In this document: positions 17,080 through 25,990 of the stretch, piece after piece
Numbering within the stretch: position 1 is the first letter of the stretch
Layout: each line of letters starts with the position of its first letter
Source: CAZOOK01 sp964581385
Lineage (GTDB): Bacteria; Pseudomonadota; Gammaproteobacteria; Nevskiales; Nevskiaceae
Reading direction: 5' to 3'
NCBI GenBank assembly: GCA_964581385.1
Contig: CAZOOK010000002.1
Location: 1 to 64,000 of the forward strand
DNA: 64,000 bases
Notes under the pieces: model-generated
What the model was told of the DNA's origin: nothing
Seen by the model: only the letters and a program-made list of their open reading frames with translations
Database searches by the model: none
Translations under genes and position numbers: made by a program

Positions 17080-19413
17080 TCATTTGAGCTTCCACGAAAT
17101 TTTGACCAACAGCCGAGCGGCCTCTGGTTTGCCGTTGAGCATGCCGGGTTTCCATTTGCAGCGACTAAACCCCGCGCGGGCGGCTTGGTCGAGATCGTAA
17201 TAACCGCTCGAATCAGCGACGCGGCTATCGGTGACGCTGCCGTCGACGTCGATGGACAGCTCAACCACCGAAGTCCCGGCTTCGCTCGCGAACCGGGCTC
17301 CACTGGGATATTGCGGAGCCGCACAGGGGTGTGACGGATCGCGCGAAGGTGGAGTCCGCACTGCCGGAGCTTCAGCGACAGCGGTACTGGCGGGCATCGT
17401 CGCGGGCGCCGCCGGCACGGGTGTCCGCGCGGCGGGGGCCGCAGACTGCTGTGCCGTGCCATTTGCGCGAGCGCTGGGGGCCGGCGTCGGCATTGTCGCA
17501 GTTGCTGCCTGTACGGGCGTCCGAGCGGCTGGGACCGCCGGCTGCTGTGCCGTTCCGCTTGCTTGAGCACCAGCACTTGGACTCGGTGTCGTGCTCGAAG
17601 CTGGCGTGGTTGCCGCCTGGACAGGCGTCTGAACAGCTTGAACCGCCGGCTGCTGCACCGTTCCATTTGCTTGAACGCCGGATTCCAAGGTCGGCTTGCC
17701 GTTCGCCGGCGCTTGCTGCGTCCGCAGCGCAGCGCTGCGCTGGGCTTTCTCCTGCTCCTTCGCCGCGTCCAATTTGCGCAGGCGTTCATTCTCCCGCGCC
17801 TGGTCGGCGGCCTGCGCCCGCGCCACAATCTCGTCCTGGCTAGTGCTCGCGAAGAGTTGATCGTGCGGCGCAGCGGACGCGGGCGGCGATGCTCGTTCCG
17901 CGGGTGCGGGTCCGGGTGCGGGTGCTGCGGCAGGCGCCTGAGATGGCGTTGCCACCTTTGGTCCCTCAGCAACCGTTATGGGAGCCGCGGGGCTCTTGCG
18001 GTGTATCACGAACACAACAACCGCGAGCACCAAAAATAGCGCGCAGCCGGCAACCATCATCATGCCCAGCGGCTTCGATTGAGGCCGGAAGGCGGGGGCC
18101 GGTCCCAGTAGTGCGATCTCGGCATCCGCAGTGCGCGTCGACGGATAATCAGCATCTGCGTCCGGCGGTGTCGCTGGCGTAGGTGCCGGTGGCTCGGATA
18201 TCGGTAACGCAGGGATCGCTGACGCAGGTGTTGCTGGCGAAGGAGCTGCGACTCTCGGTGCAGCCACCACGGGTGCGGTAGATCCAGCTTTTGGCGCAGA
18301 TGCCGCCGGCGCGGGAGATGCAGCTCTCGGCGCGGGTGCCGCTGGTACAGTTCTCGGTGCAGCTGCCACGGGTGCTGTAGATCCAATTTTTGGCGCCGGC
18401 ACCGGCGCGCGTCCCGCCAGGGCTTCGCGCCATTCCGCTGCGCTTTTCGGACGCTGTTCAGCATCGAGGCGCAATCCCCAATCCACTGCTTTGAGAAACT
18501 CCGACGGAAAGCTGTTGTATCCGATCTTAAGTGCTGGCGTTAATGCTGCTTCGCCACGACTCAGTCGCAGCGAATCCGCCGGCACGGCTCCGCTGAGTGC
18601 GCGGTAAATCGTTGCCGCAACACTGTACAGATCCGTCGTCGGCCCAGGACGCGCGGAGGCGGAATAAACTTCCGGCGGCGCATATCCCGGCATCACTACG
18701 CTGTAGATCGAGCGGAATTTAAAGCGCATGACGAAGCGCGCCGCACCGAAATCCACCAGCCATGGTGAACCGTCGCTATCGATCAGGATGTTTTCCGGCC
18801 GTATATCCCAGTGCAGCAGGCCGGCCGTGTGAATTTGCGCCAGCGGCTCCAATAGCTGATCTACCAGCGGAAGTAGCACGGTCGATGGCAGTGTTTGCTC
18901 GCGATCGAGCCGCGCCGCGAGCGTTTCACCGCTCAGAGGCGCTGAGGCGTAATACGCGGTTCCATTGGCTTCCACCACCTGCAAGACTTGCAGCACGTGA
19001 GGCAGCCGCAACGATTGCAATCCAGCCGCCTGATCGGCAAACCCGCGCAAGCCCCAATGAATCGTGCGCCGGGCATCTTCACTGCGCGCGCGCAACTCAA
19101 GACCTTCGCGCACCATGAATTCCGCAGGGGCAAATTCCTTGAGCAGAACCTCGGCGTTGCTGATGGTGTCGCGTGCCCGATACAGCAGACTAAAGTGATC
19201 GGAGCGCGCATCGAATTGTTCGATCCGGTAGCGATCGATCAATGTGCCAATCGGAAGTGGGGCGACTGGTGCTTCGGTGTTGTCCGCGACCATGTTACGA
19301 GCTCCCCACTCGTCCCGCGCCCGTCCAGAACTGCCATCCGCGTTCGCCGCCATCATAGATCCGCCGTTCCGTAGATCCGCCGCTTTCGAACGGCCAAAAT
19401 CCGGACTCAACAC
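17080..19413 (-). CDS. membrane Ser/Thr protein kinase with C-terminal TonB-C domain
   Basis: 777 residues in four parts. A cytosolic kinase domain (about 55-335) has ATP-Lys92 (VLLKEF), catalytic loop HWDIRPENIL (201-210, Trp for the usual Arg of HRD), DFG (221-223) and GYAPPE. The Gly-rich loop is degenerate (QFDARSDHFSLLY), so activity needs proof. An Ala/Pro-rich linker with KxGSTAPVxAAPR repeats follows, then one transmembrane helix (about 451-471). The periplasmic part has a charged coiled-coil stretch (about 530-560), three imperfect 30-residue GTAQQPAVPAARTPV repeats, and a TonB C-terminal-like domain (about 695-777; PQYPSGARFASEAGTSVVEL, SRVADSSGYYDLDQAA, KWKPGML). TonB-C domains bind outer-membrane receptors or other periplasmic partners. 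ATG at 19293 (after GGGGAG) is an attractive alternative start that removes 40 non-conserved residues. Confidence 0.82.
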   Translation of the reverse strand: MLSPDFGRSKAADLRNGGSMMAANADGSSGRARDEWGARNMVADNTEAPVAPLPIGTLIDRYRIEQFDARSDHFSLLYRARDTISNAEVLLKEFAPAEFMVREGLELRARSEDARRTIHWGLRGFADQAAGLQSLRLPHVLQVLQVVEANGTAYYASAPLSGETLAARLDREQTLPSTVLLPLVDQLLEPLAQIHTAGLLHWDIRPENILIDSDGSPWLVDFGAARFVMRFKFRSIYSVVMPGYAPPEVYSASARPGPTTDLYSVAATIYRALSGAVPADSLRLSRGEAALTPALKIGYNSFPSEFLKAVDWGLRLDAEQRPKSAAEWREALAGRAPVPAPKIGSTAPVAAAPRTVPAAPAPRAASPAPAASAPKAGSTAPVVAAPRVAAPSPATPASAIPALPISEPPAPTPATPPDADADYPSTRTADAEIALLGPAPAFRPQSKPLGMMMVAGCALFLVLAVVVFVIHRKSPAAPITVAEGPKVATPSQAPAAAPAPGPAPAERASPPASAAPHDQLFASTSQDEIVARAQAADQARENERLRKLDAAKEQEKAQRSAALRTQQAPANGKPTLESGVQANGTVQQPAVQAVQTPVQAATTPASSTTPSPSAGAQASGTAQQPAVPAARTPVQAATATMPTPAPSARANGTAQQSAAPAARTPVPAAPATMPASTAVAEAPAVRTPPSRDPSHPCAAPQYPSGARFASEAGTSVVELSIDVDGSVTDSRVADSSGYYDLDQAARAGFSRCKWKPGMLNGKPEAARLLVKISWKLK

Positions 19414-19703
19414 ATTGATCTGCTAAATAATTACAGTCACGTGTCCGAGTGCAACCCAAACGCTGCGTACCAGCTGAATCCAGAATGGATCTGAAAGTCA
19501 GACGAACAGCAATATGCGGAGTTGCTGTTTCACTTAGCGACATTTGCCGACAGATCTTGAATATTTATTGTGCACAATACTAAACCGGCCGTGGCATGAA
19601 ACTGCGGTCAATGGTTTGTCGCGCACATGGATCAGAGGCATTCCGACATGCATCTTGGCGAGTCGCCAGTATGAGGCGCGGAACAAATCGAAGCCATTGA
19701 TTG

Positions 19704-19991
19704 CTATTTGTCCGCATTTCCTCGGCGTCTTCGAAGCGCTTTCCTTTCGATTTTTGGCAGCTCGATCTCGTCCAGATCGATTCTCTGCTTGCCCAGCACT
19801 TTCATGATCGCCACATACAGTTGAGCGCTCATTCCGCCGCGGCCGACCTTGGTGCTTAGGTTGGTCGCGGATTGCCCGATGCCGCGGGCGCGCAGCGCGG
19901 CCGACAAATCCTCGAAGGTCAGATTCTGACGCGCCTTCTCGGCGCGGATCGAGCTCTGGATGAACCGTTGCAACTCTGGATGGTTGGCCAT
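19704..19991 (-). CDS. DUF6471-type small protein
   Basis: A 95-residue protein whose core (LTFEDLSAALRARGIGQS, then ATNLSTKVGRGGMSAQLYVA and IMKVLG) matches the DUF6471 pattern, a short helix-turn-helix-like domain (YEELaerL...NianKisRG.f...f...L.aiG) found alone or near mobile and regulatory loci. DNA binding is inferred from the fold-like pattern. I prefer ATG 19991 (MANHPELQ). A GTG/ATG 57 bases upstream (20048) would add a non-conserved tail that runs into the operator-like repeats. It is divergent from the SPFH gene, with three GTGAC palindromes between them, which could be its own binding sites. Confidence 0.72.
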   Translation of the reverse strand: MANHPELQRFIQSSIRAEKARQNLTFEDLSAALRARGIGQSATNLSTKVGRGGMSAQLYVAIMKVLGKQRIDLDEIELPKIERKALRRRRGNADK

Positions 19992-20019
19992 GGAAGAACC
20001 AGATAATTCATTGAATGTA

Positions 20020-20124
20020 TAGTGACATACGTCACTAATAGTTGACAATGTTGTCCCCGGATCCGAGCATAGAGCCCGTCACGTATTTGTGACGAACATA
20101 TCGGTAGTGTGACTCTAGCCACAC
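20020..20124. promoter_or_regulatory. cluster of three GTGAC palindromes in a divergent promoter region
   Basis: Three palindromes lie within 105 bp: TAGTGAC-ATAC-GTCACTA (20020-20037, perfect), CGTCAC-GTATTT-GTGACG (20077-20094, perfect) and GTGTGACTCTAGCCACAC (20107-20124, near-perfect). All carry GTGAC or a close variant half-site. A TTGACA hexamer (20042-20047) lies between the first two. They occupy the gap between the DUF6471 gene and the SPFH gene, so one dimeric regulator probably controls either or both. Confidence 0.6.
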
Positions 20125-20231
20125 CTCAGGGAGGTGGTCGGTCATGTTGCCAGCACCTTAGATGTAGCGCGCCGCCCAAGCTGACGCGCCATGCACAGCG
20201 GTTTCCCTCATTTAATCCAGGAGTCACATAT

Positions 20232-22199
20232 ATGGACATTTCGTCCCTGTCTCACTATGCCCTCATGGGCGCGCTTGTAATCCTTGCGCTATATCTTGTC
20301 TACGCGTCGCGGATCATCGTCTTCATCGGCAATGATTCGATCGGTATCATCGAAAAGCTGTGGAGCCTGAACGGCTCGCTGAAAGCGGGATTCATCGCGC
20401 TTGATGAAAGCGCTGGCTTCCAGCCCGAGATCCTGCGCGGCGGCATTCATTTCTTCCCGCCCTTTCAATATCGCATCCATGTGCGTCCGCTGCCGACAGT
20501 GCCGCAGGGCACGATCGGCTACGTCTTCGCGCGCAGTGGCGCCAATCTGGGCGCGGGCCAGACGCTCGGTTCGCTGCCGGCAGGCACCTCCTTCGAGGGC
20601 GCGCGCGGCTTCATCGAGAATGGGGGCCAGCGCGGCCCGCAGCGCCAAATCCTGCGCGAGGGTGTCTATGCGATCAACGTCGCGCAGTTCGTGATCCTCA
20701 CCAGCGAAGGCACTCACGCCATTACTATGGCGGGCGATGCCGCGGCGATCGAAGTGATGCGCCATGCCATTGAACAGCGCGACGGCTTCAGTCCGGCGGT
20801 GTTGCGCGGACAGGAAGATCTGGTTGGCGTGGTGACGGTGCACGATGGTCCGTCACTGGAACACGGACAGATCATTGCGGCAACGGTGGGTACCGATTCC
20901 AAGATTACGCAGACCTACCACAACTGTTTTCAGGATCCGGAGCGCTTTTTGGTTGCCGGCGGTCGGCGCGGCCGCCAGGAGCAGGTGCTGGTCGAAGGCA
21001 CCTACTACCTGAACTGTTTGTTCGCCACTGTCGAACGTATGCCGAAGACCATTATCGACATCGGCAAGGTGGGCGTAGTTGTGTCCTATACCGGCGAGGA
21101 AGGTGACGATCTCACCGGTAAGGACTACAAGCACGGCGAGCTGGTCGAAACCGGCAAGCGCGGTGTGTGGACCCATGCCCTGCAGGCCGGCAAGTACGCA
21201 CTGAATCCGCACGGTATAAAAGTCATTCCAGTGCCGACCACGAACTTCGTGCTGCGCTGGATAGCGGGCAGCAGCGAGGAGCACGGCTATGACTCCAATC
21301 TGGCCGAGATCCAGTTGATCACCAAAGACGCGTTCGAACCGATCCTGCCGTTATCGATCGTGGTGCACATCGCCTACGAAGACGCACCTCGCGTCGTCCA
21401 GCAGTTCGCGGACCTCAAACTGCTGGTCGAGCAGACGCTTGATCCGATGGTATCGGCTTACTTCAAGGACGCGGCACAGCAGTGCACATTACTGGAGCTG
21501 GTCAACCGGCGCGCGGAGATTCAGCGCCGTGCAACTGAGGAAATGCAGGCGCGTTTCGCTCGTTACCATCTGGATCTGATGGAAGTCATGATCGGAACGC
21601 CGCGTCCGGCATCCGGCGACAAACACATGGCCACGATCCTCGACCAGCTGCGCGCGCGCCAAGTCGCAGACGAGCAAGCAGTCACTTACGCGAATCAGCG
21701 CAAGGCAGCGGAAAAAGAGCGTGAAATACGCGAAGCCGCAGCAGCAGCCGAAGCCCAGGGCGACCTTACCCGCTCGACGGTGCAGATCAAGATCTCGGAG
21801 AACCAGGGCCAGGCACAATTGCGCTTGCGTGAGCGCGAAGCCGAGGGTATCAAAATCACCGCCAGCGCCCAGGCCGAAGCGGTCAAACTCGCCGCCGGCG
21901 CCAACGCTGAGAAGATCCGTGTGGAGGGCCAGGCCGAGGCCGATCGCGTGGCTGCGGTTGGTAAAGCCAACGCCGTATCGGTTGAAGCCCAAGTCAAAGC
22001 GTTCGGCGGACCCGAATTTCAGCTCAAAAAAGAGCTAGCACAGATTCTCCAGACGGCGATCCGCGAATCAAAGATTCCGCTCGTGCCGCAGGTGGTCATA
22101 GGCCAATCGGACGGCCGCGGTGGCACAGCGGTGGATGCGCTGCTGGGACTAGCGCTCGGTGGGAAGCTTCCGGTCTCTGTACCTTCCACCCAAACTTGA
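20232..22199 (+). CDS. SPFH/Band 7 (flotillin-like) membrane protein
   Basis: 655 residues from ATG 20232 (AGGAG eight bases upstream). A longer in-frame start at 20109 would run through the operator palindromes and is unlikely. An N-terminal membrane helix (HYALMGALVILALYLVYA) is followed by a long extended region with GGIHFFPPFQYRIHVRP and repeated EGxY/GKxGVVVSY segments. An SPFH-like domain (about 380-510) precedes a C-terminal Ala/Glu/Lys/Gln coiled coil (REIREAAAAAEAQGD to RVAAVGKANAVSVEAQ) typical of flotillin tails, which drive oligomerisation on membrane microdomains. A second SPFH protein is encoded 1.5 kb away on the other strand. A role in membrane organisation or protease scaffolding is inferred from the family. 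Confidence 0.85.
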   Translation: MDISSLSHYALMGALVILALYLVYASRIIVFIGNDSIGIIEKLWSLNGSLKAGFIALDESAGFQPEILRGGIHFFPPFQYRIHVRPLPTVPQGTIGYVFARSGANLGAGQTLGSLPAGTSFEGARGFIENGGQRGPQRQILREGVYAINVAQFVILTSEGTHAITMAGDAAAIEVMRHAIEQRDGFSPAVLRGQEDLVGVVTVHDGPSLEHGQIIAATVGTDSKITQTYHNCFQDPERFLVAGGRRGRQEQVLVEGTYYLNCLFATVERMPKTIIDIGKVGVVVSYTGEEGDDLTGKDYKHGELVETGKRGVWTHALQAGKYALNPHGIKVIPVPTTNFVLRWIAGSSEEHGYDSNLAEIQLITKDAFEPILPLSIVVHIAYEDAPRVVQQFADLKLLVEQTLDPMVSAYFKDAAQQCTLLELVNRRAEIQRRATEEMQARFARYHLDLMEVMIGTPRPASGDKHMATILDQLRARQVADEQAVTYANQRKAAEKEREIREAAAAAEAQGDLTRSTVQIKISENQGQAQLRLREREAEGIKITASAQAEAVKLAAGANAEKIRVEGQAEADRVAAVGKANAVSVEAQVKAFGGPEFQLKKELAQILQTAIRESKIPLVPQVVIGQSDGRGGTAVDALLGLALGGKLPVSVPSTQT

Positions 22200-22319
22200 C
22201 CCTCACTGCAAGATGCGACTCGATGAAGCTGGTACAACTTCCGACGATCGCAAAGCCCCACATTCCCACTGTAGACGGTCGCACCCGTCTGCAGTGGATT
22301 TTCTGGTCTGGCTCGAAAT

Positions 22320-23729
22320 TCATCGCAGACTCAAGGTCTGCTGCTTCCAGGTTGGCGACTGCCAGCGATAGAACAAATTCAGCGCGCTCGGGCTGTCGGC
22401 CTGCTTGTCGGTATTCAGCGTGTCCATGCGGACGACTTCAAAACGACGTATCCAGCGACCGTTGACCTTGGCTTCGCGCACCGTGAGCATGTGCATATTG
22501 CCGGGAACCCAGCCTGCGAACTCGGCGTAGCCGATACTGGGATCGGTATTGGCCGGCGGCAGCACATCGACGGTCCAACCTTCGACGCCCTTGCGAAAAA
22601 TCCATAGCTCGCGCCAGGTGTCGAGAGGCTGTACGGCCAAGGCCAATGCGGTCCCCGCCGGGTTGATGGTGGCCGATGCCCGCCACACTGTGCCAATAGT
22701 GCAGTGCTTGAGCAGCGGATCGTTGGTACCGCGCTTGGCGTCGACAAGCAGTACGCAGGTCTCGCCCGGCTCGCCAGGGGCAGTCACAATTCCGAGCCGC
22801 GGGTTTGGAGCAGGCGCAGGTTCCGCCGCCCAACGCGAGGCGCTGACGCGCACCGCTGCTTCCGTATAACGCGCGAAGTCTTCATCCGCGAGCTCGGTCT
22901 TGTTGATGACAGCCAACTCCTGCAACGCGCGAATGGCGCTGTCCGTAGCCGGTTCGCCGCGCCGGCTTCTTTCGAACGCCAGGCCCGCCCAGACTCCCGC
23001 ACGACGCAGATGGACCCGGTTCTTCACCATTTCCGGGAGGTCCGCTGTATCGACACTATCCAGCAATTCCGCGCGCCATTGGTCGAGGACATAGCGCTCC
23101 GCCGGCGGCAGATTGGGATCCACACATTGGTCGCGGGTCAGCGCCAAAGCCGCATGGGCGCGCTGCTCGGCGCTGGCGGGGAGTGCGAGCACGCGCCGGA
23201 ACGCGTCGCCGTCATAACACAGCTGTATCTGCCCGTCGCGCTCAAAGCTGGTCATGACGACTCCGTAGCTGGCTGCGACATCTAGGTAGGCGGCGAGCTT
23301 GGAACCGTCAACCTTGCCCTGACGCGCTGAAGCTCGCAGAGCAAGGCGTTCCGCCATATCGCCGAGTGCATCGAAAGGCTCGGCAGTGATGGCCTCAGCC
23401 GGCGCCGCCTTCAGATAGGCCGCGGCATATGCGATTCCCAGAGACTCAGCACCGGGAGTATCACGGACGAAGCGGAGCACGGCGAGCAGTTGGGATGCAT
23501 CGGCAGCCACCAGTGAAGTCGCACGCAACTGCGTTGCCCGGATGTAGCCGCCACGTTCGAGACGGTGGTCATACACCTGCAGATAGTCCGCACGCGCACC
23601 GCGAATCTCCAGCGTATCGCCTTGCCAAAGCACGGCCTGCTGCTGTGCTGAGTCATGCGGTGCCGCGCGTAGCGCGGCCTGGTCCTGGGTAACGATGGCA
23701 ACAGAGGCCAACGCGGCGAGCAACATCAC
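22320..23729 (-). CDS. periplasmic protein with N-terminal SH3-like domain, coupled to SPFH protein
   Basis: 469 residues. A short signal sequence (LLAALASVAIVTQ) is followed by a bacterial SH3-like segment (about 18-70: LRAAPHDSAQQQAVLWQGDT, LEIRGARADYLQV, RGGYIRATQL). SH3b domains of this type bind peptidoglycan or protein ligands. The rest (helical middle, then a beta-rich C-terminal region with CVLLVDAKRG, LWIFRKGVEGW) is not recognised. The GTG start overlaps the TGA stop of the upstream SPFH gene (GTGA), so it is translationally coupled and probably works with it. An ATG one codon later is possible, but the GTG has better spacing from GGGAG. Confidence 0.72.
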   Translation of the reverse strand: MMLLAALASVAIVTQDQAALRAAPHDSAQQQAVLWQGDTLEIRGARADYLQVYDHRLERGGYIRATQLRATSLVAADASQLLAVLRFVRDTPGAESLGIAYAAAYLKAAPAEAITAEPFDALGDMAERLALRASARQGKVDGSKLAAYLDVAASYGVVMTSFERDGQIQLCYDGDAFRRVLALPASAEQRAHAALALTRDQCVDPNLPPAERYVLDQWRAELLDSVDTADLPEMVKNRVHLRRAGVWAGLAFERSRRGEPATDSAIRALQELAVINKTELADEDFARYTEAAVRVSASRWAAEPAPAPNPRLGIVTAPGEPGETCVLLVDAKRGTNDPLLKHCTIGTVWRASATINPAGTALALAVQPLDTWRELWIFRKGVEGWTVDVLPPANTDPSIGYAEFAGWVPGNMHMLTVREAKVNGRWIRRFEVVRMDTLNTDKQADSPSALNLFYRWQSPTWKQQTLSLR

Positions 23730-24976
23730 TGGCTTTCTCCCTGACTGGCGACATTATCTGTGCGCACACCAGCGCTCTGACCGAGCAGGGCGGAGCCGAT
23801 AAACCCTCCGCTGGCCGGAGGCGGTGCAATGATGACCTGGACTTTGTCCGAGAGCTTGTCGGCCATGGTCTTCTGGATCAGCAGGGGATTTTTCGTCAGC
23901 AGTTCACCGTCCCGCTCCAACTGGGCGCTGGAAATCTTGCCCAGTCGTTCCTGCCGATAGGCCTCGGCCTCCGCGAGCTTCACGCGGGAATCCGCTTCGC
24001 CTTGCGCTTCGATCCTTCGCGCTTCGGCGCTGCCCTCGGCGACCTTGATGCGGGAAACCTTGTCCGCTTCGGCTTCGAGCTGGCGCTGCTCGACCTGTTT
24101 CTGTTTGAACGGCAGCACATGCTTCATGGCCTCTTCCTGGGCGCGTGCAGCAATAATCTGCTCGTTGCCCGCGGCTTCCGCTGCGGTTTCGCGCCTGATC
24201 TTTTCGGCCTGAGCTTCGAGCTCGGATTGCTTGACCTGTTTTTCCTTCAGCTCCAGTGTAAAGCGCATCTTTTCCGCTTCCAGCTCTTCGGCCAGCAGCT
24301 TCTCCATGCCTTCACGATATTCAGTCGGCAGATCAACTTTGCCCATCTGCACGTTGCGCAGCATGATGCCGTCGCTTGCGAGTCGCGGCCGGAGTTCGTC
24401 TTCGATTGTTTGCTGGATTTCGGCACGCTTGGTGGAGAAAATTTCGCGAACCGTATAGCGCGTGAGAACCTTGTAAATCACCCCCTGGACAGCAGGTTCG
24501 ACGATTTCGGCGGAAATGTTGTCCGGCAACCGCTTAGCGATGCTCAGAATCTTGCTCGGATCGAGCGCATAACGGATCGAGAGATCCACGCCCAGTGACA
24601 GCCCTTCCTCGGACTGGAACGGCGCGGAGCCGCCGGCTTCGCTACTTTGCAGTGGACGGTAGATCTGGTCGCGAAGCGGGTACTGGCGCAGCCGGTGGAT
24701 ACCGGGCAGCACCAGCACCGCACCTTCGCGGAACTCACTAACAGTGCCGAGCAATTCGTTCGTGCGGATGCCAATGTCGCCATTGTTCAGCCTTTGCATC
24801 GGCGGATATTTGTAGACCGCGTACCCCGCCACGCCCAACAGCACCGTTAAGACGAGCGCGTATCGCGCCGCGCGGATGACCCGCGCACATGCGGCCGTGG
24901 TGCGGCCGATTCCGACGACGGTATATCCAACCGCGTCTCTCACTGCTTGAATGATCTGTTCGATCTGCGTTCCCAT
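23726..24976 (-). CDS. SPFH/Band 7 prohibitin-like protein
   Basis: 416 residues from ATG 24976; ATG 24982 is two codons upstream and too close to GGGAG. An N-terminal membrane helix (about 30-50: YALVLTVLLGVAGYAVY) precedes a classic Band 7 domain (about 52-270) with LNNGDIGIRT, GIHRLRQYPLRDQIY, DLSIRYALDPSKI and TKRAEIQQTIEDELRPRL. A coiled-coil tail rich in E/A/Q/K follows (KQVKQSELEAQAEKIRRET and beyond). This is the HflK/HflC/prohibitin pattern. Such proteins form membrane cages that regulate proteases or sort membrane lipids. It is the first gene of a two-gene unit with the SH3-like periplasmic protein and is divergent from a two-component system 290 bp away, which might control it. Confidence 0.88.
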   Translation of the reverse strand: MGTQIEQIIQAVRDAVGYTVVGIGRTTAACARVIRAARYALVLTVLLGVAGYAVYKYPPMQRLNNGDIGIRTNELLGTVSEFREGAVLVLPGIHRLRQYPLRDQIYRPLQSSEAGGSAPFQSEEGLSLGVDLSIRYALDPSKILSIAKRLPDNISAEIVEPAVQGVIYKVLTRYTVREIFSTKRAEIQQTIEDELRPRLASDGIMLRNVQMGKVDLPTEYREGMEKLLAEELEAEKMRFTLELKEKQVKQSELEAQAEKIRRETAAEAAGNEQIIAARAQEEAMKHVLPFKQKQVEQRQLEAEADKVSRIKVAEGSAEARRIEAQGEADSRVKLAEAEAYRQERLGKISSAQLERDGELLTKNPLLIQKTMADKLSDKVQVIIAPPPASGGFIGSALLGQSAGVRTDNVASQGESQ

Positions 24977-25264
24977 GACCATGACTCCCTTATTGCTTGG
25001 TTTCAACTCTTCGCTAACTACGGGTTCCGGCCGAAAAGCCGGCGCCGGAAGGAAGCCAGCCTCATTTCCTTCCGTGACGGCATAGTGCGTAGGGCGTACC
25101 GGAGGGCTCAATGCTGGCGCCGGGTCACATTCGTGCGCCGCCGCCGGTGGGAACTCCGCCGCAGGAGCAATTACTCGACCTTCGGAAGAAAAACTCACAA
25201 CCTTCGCCGGGGCCGGTCCCCGATAATGCGAGCATTGGGTACTCTCGGTTTTGCGGAGCGCGGT

Positions 25265-25990
25265 ATGGCAAAAGTCGCAGTTATTGAGGACGATCTCCCT
25301 ACCAGCAATCAGTTGAAGGGCTGGATCGAAGCGGCACGACCTGGCATCCAGGTGGACCAGTGGTTCACACGTGACGCCGCGGAAATCGCACTCGCCCGCG
25401 AGACTTATGACGTGGTCGTTCTGGACATCGAGCTGGGGCGCGAACGCCACGCGGGCGTTGCGCTGATCAACGCCATCAACAAGCGGCGCGGCACGCCAGT
25501 ACTCGTGGTGTCGGCGATGCCGGCGACGATCTATCGCAGCATCATGCGGGCTTTGGACGCCTGGGACTATCTGCAGAAAGCCACGTTCGAGGAAGCAGAT
25601 TTCGTGGATACCTTTCTGGAAATTCTGCGCGCAGCCAAAAACGAAAACGGGCTCAAGGAACCAGCCGCGGTTCCGACCGAAGATGAATTGTCTCTTGACC
25701 CGCTGCGCCAGCGGTCCCCGATGTGGCGAGACCAGCGCATCAATCTGCCGCTGACTGCCCAGAGAATTCTCGCTGCGTTGTACCAGCACCGCGGTGAAGT
25801 GGTGTCTTACGAAGACCTGTTCGAAGTGGTCAAGAGCGGACGCACCCGCGACAACATCCGCAAGCACGTAAGCACCATCCGCGACGCGTTCCGGGATATC
25901 GATCCGGCGTTCGACAACATCGAAAATGTGCCGATGCGTGGCTTCCGCTGGGTCAGCCCAATGCCGGCTGCGGGACGGAAACCGCGGTGA
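25265..25990 (+). CDS. response regulator, REC plus winged-helix output
   Basis: 241 residues from ATG 25265 (MAKVAVIEDD). The receiver domain has acidic residues Glu8-Asp9-Asp10, phospho-acceptor Asp54 (VVVLDIEL), the Ser at VVSA and the Lys in YLQKA. The C-terminal part (about 150-235: LPLTAQRILAALYQHRGEVV, SYEDLF, IRKHVSTIRDAF) is an OmpR/PhoB-like winged helix, so it is a transcription factor. The recognition-helix pattern NIRKHVSTIR is unusual compared with typical vhRLRxK. An upstream in-frame extension to 24947 has no domain content. The stop overlaps the kinase start by GTGA. It is divergent from the SPFH/SH3 operon, a plausible target. Confidence 0.9.
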   Translation: MAKVAVIEDDLPTSNQLKGWIEAARPGIQVDQWFTRDAAEIALARETYDVVVLDIELGRERHAGVALINAINKRRGTPVLVVSAMPATIYRSIMRALDAWDYLQKATFEEADFVDTFLEILRAAKNENGLKEPAAVPTEDELSLDPLRQRSPMWRDQRINLPLTAQRILAALYQHRGEVVSYEDLFEVVKSGRTRDNIRKHVSTIRDAFRDIDPAFDNIENVPMRGFRWVSPMPAAGRKPR

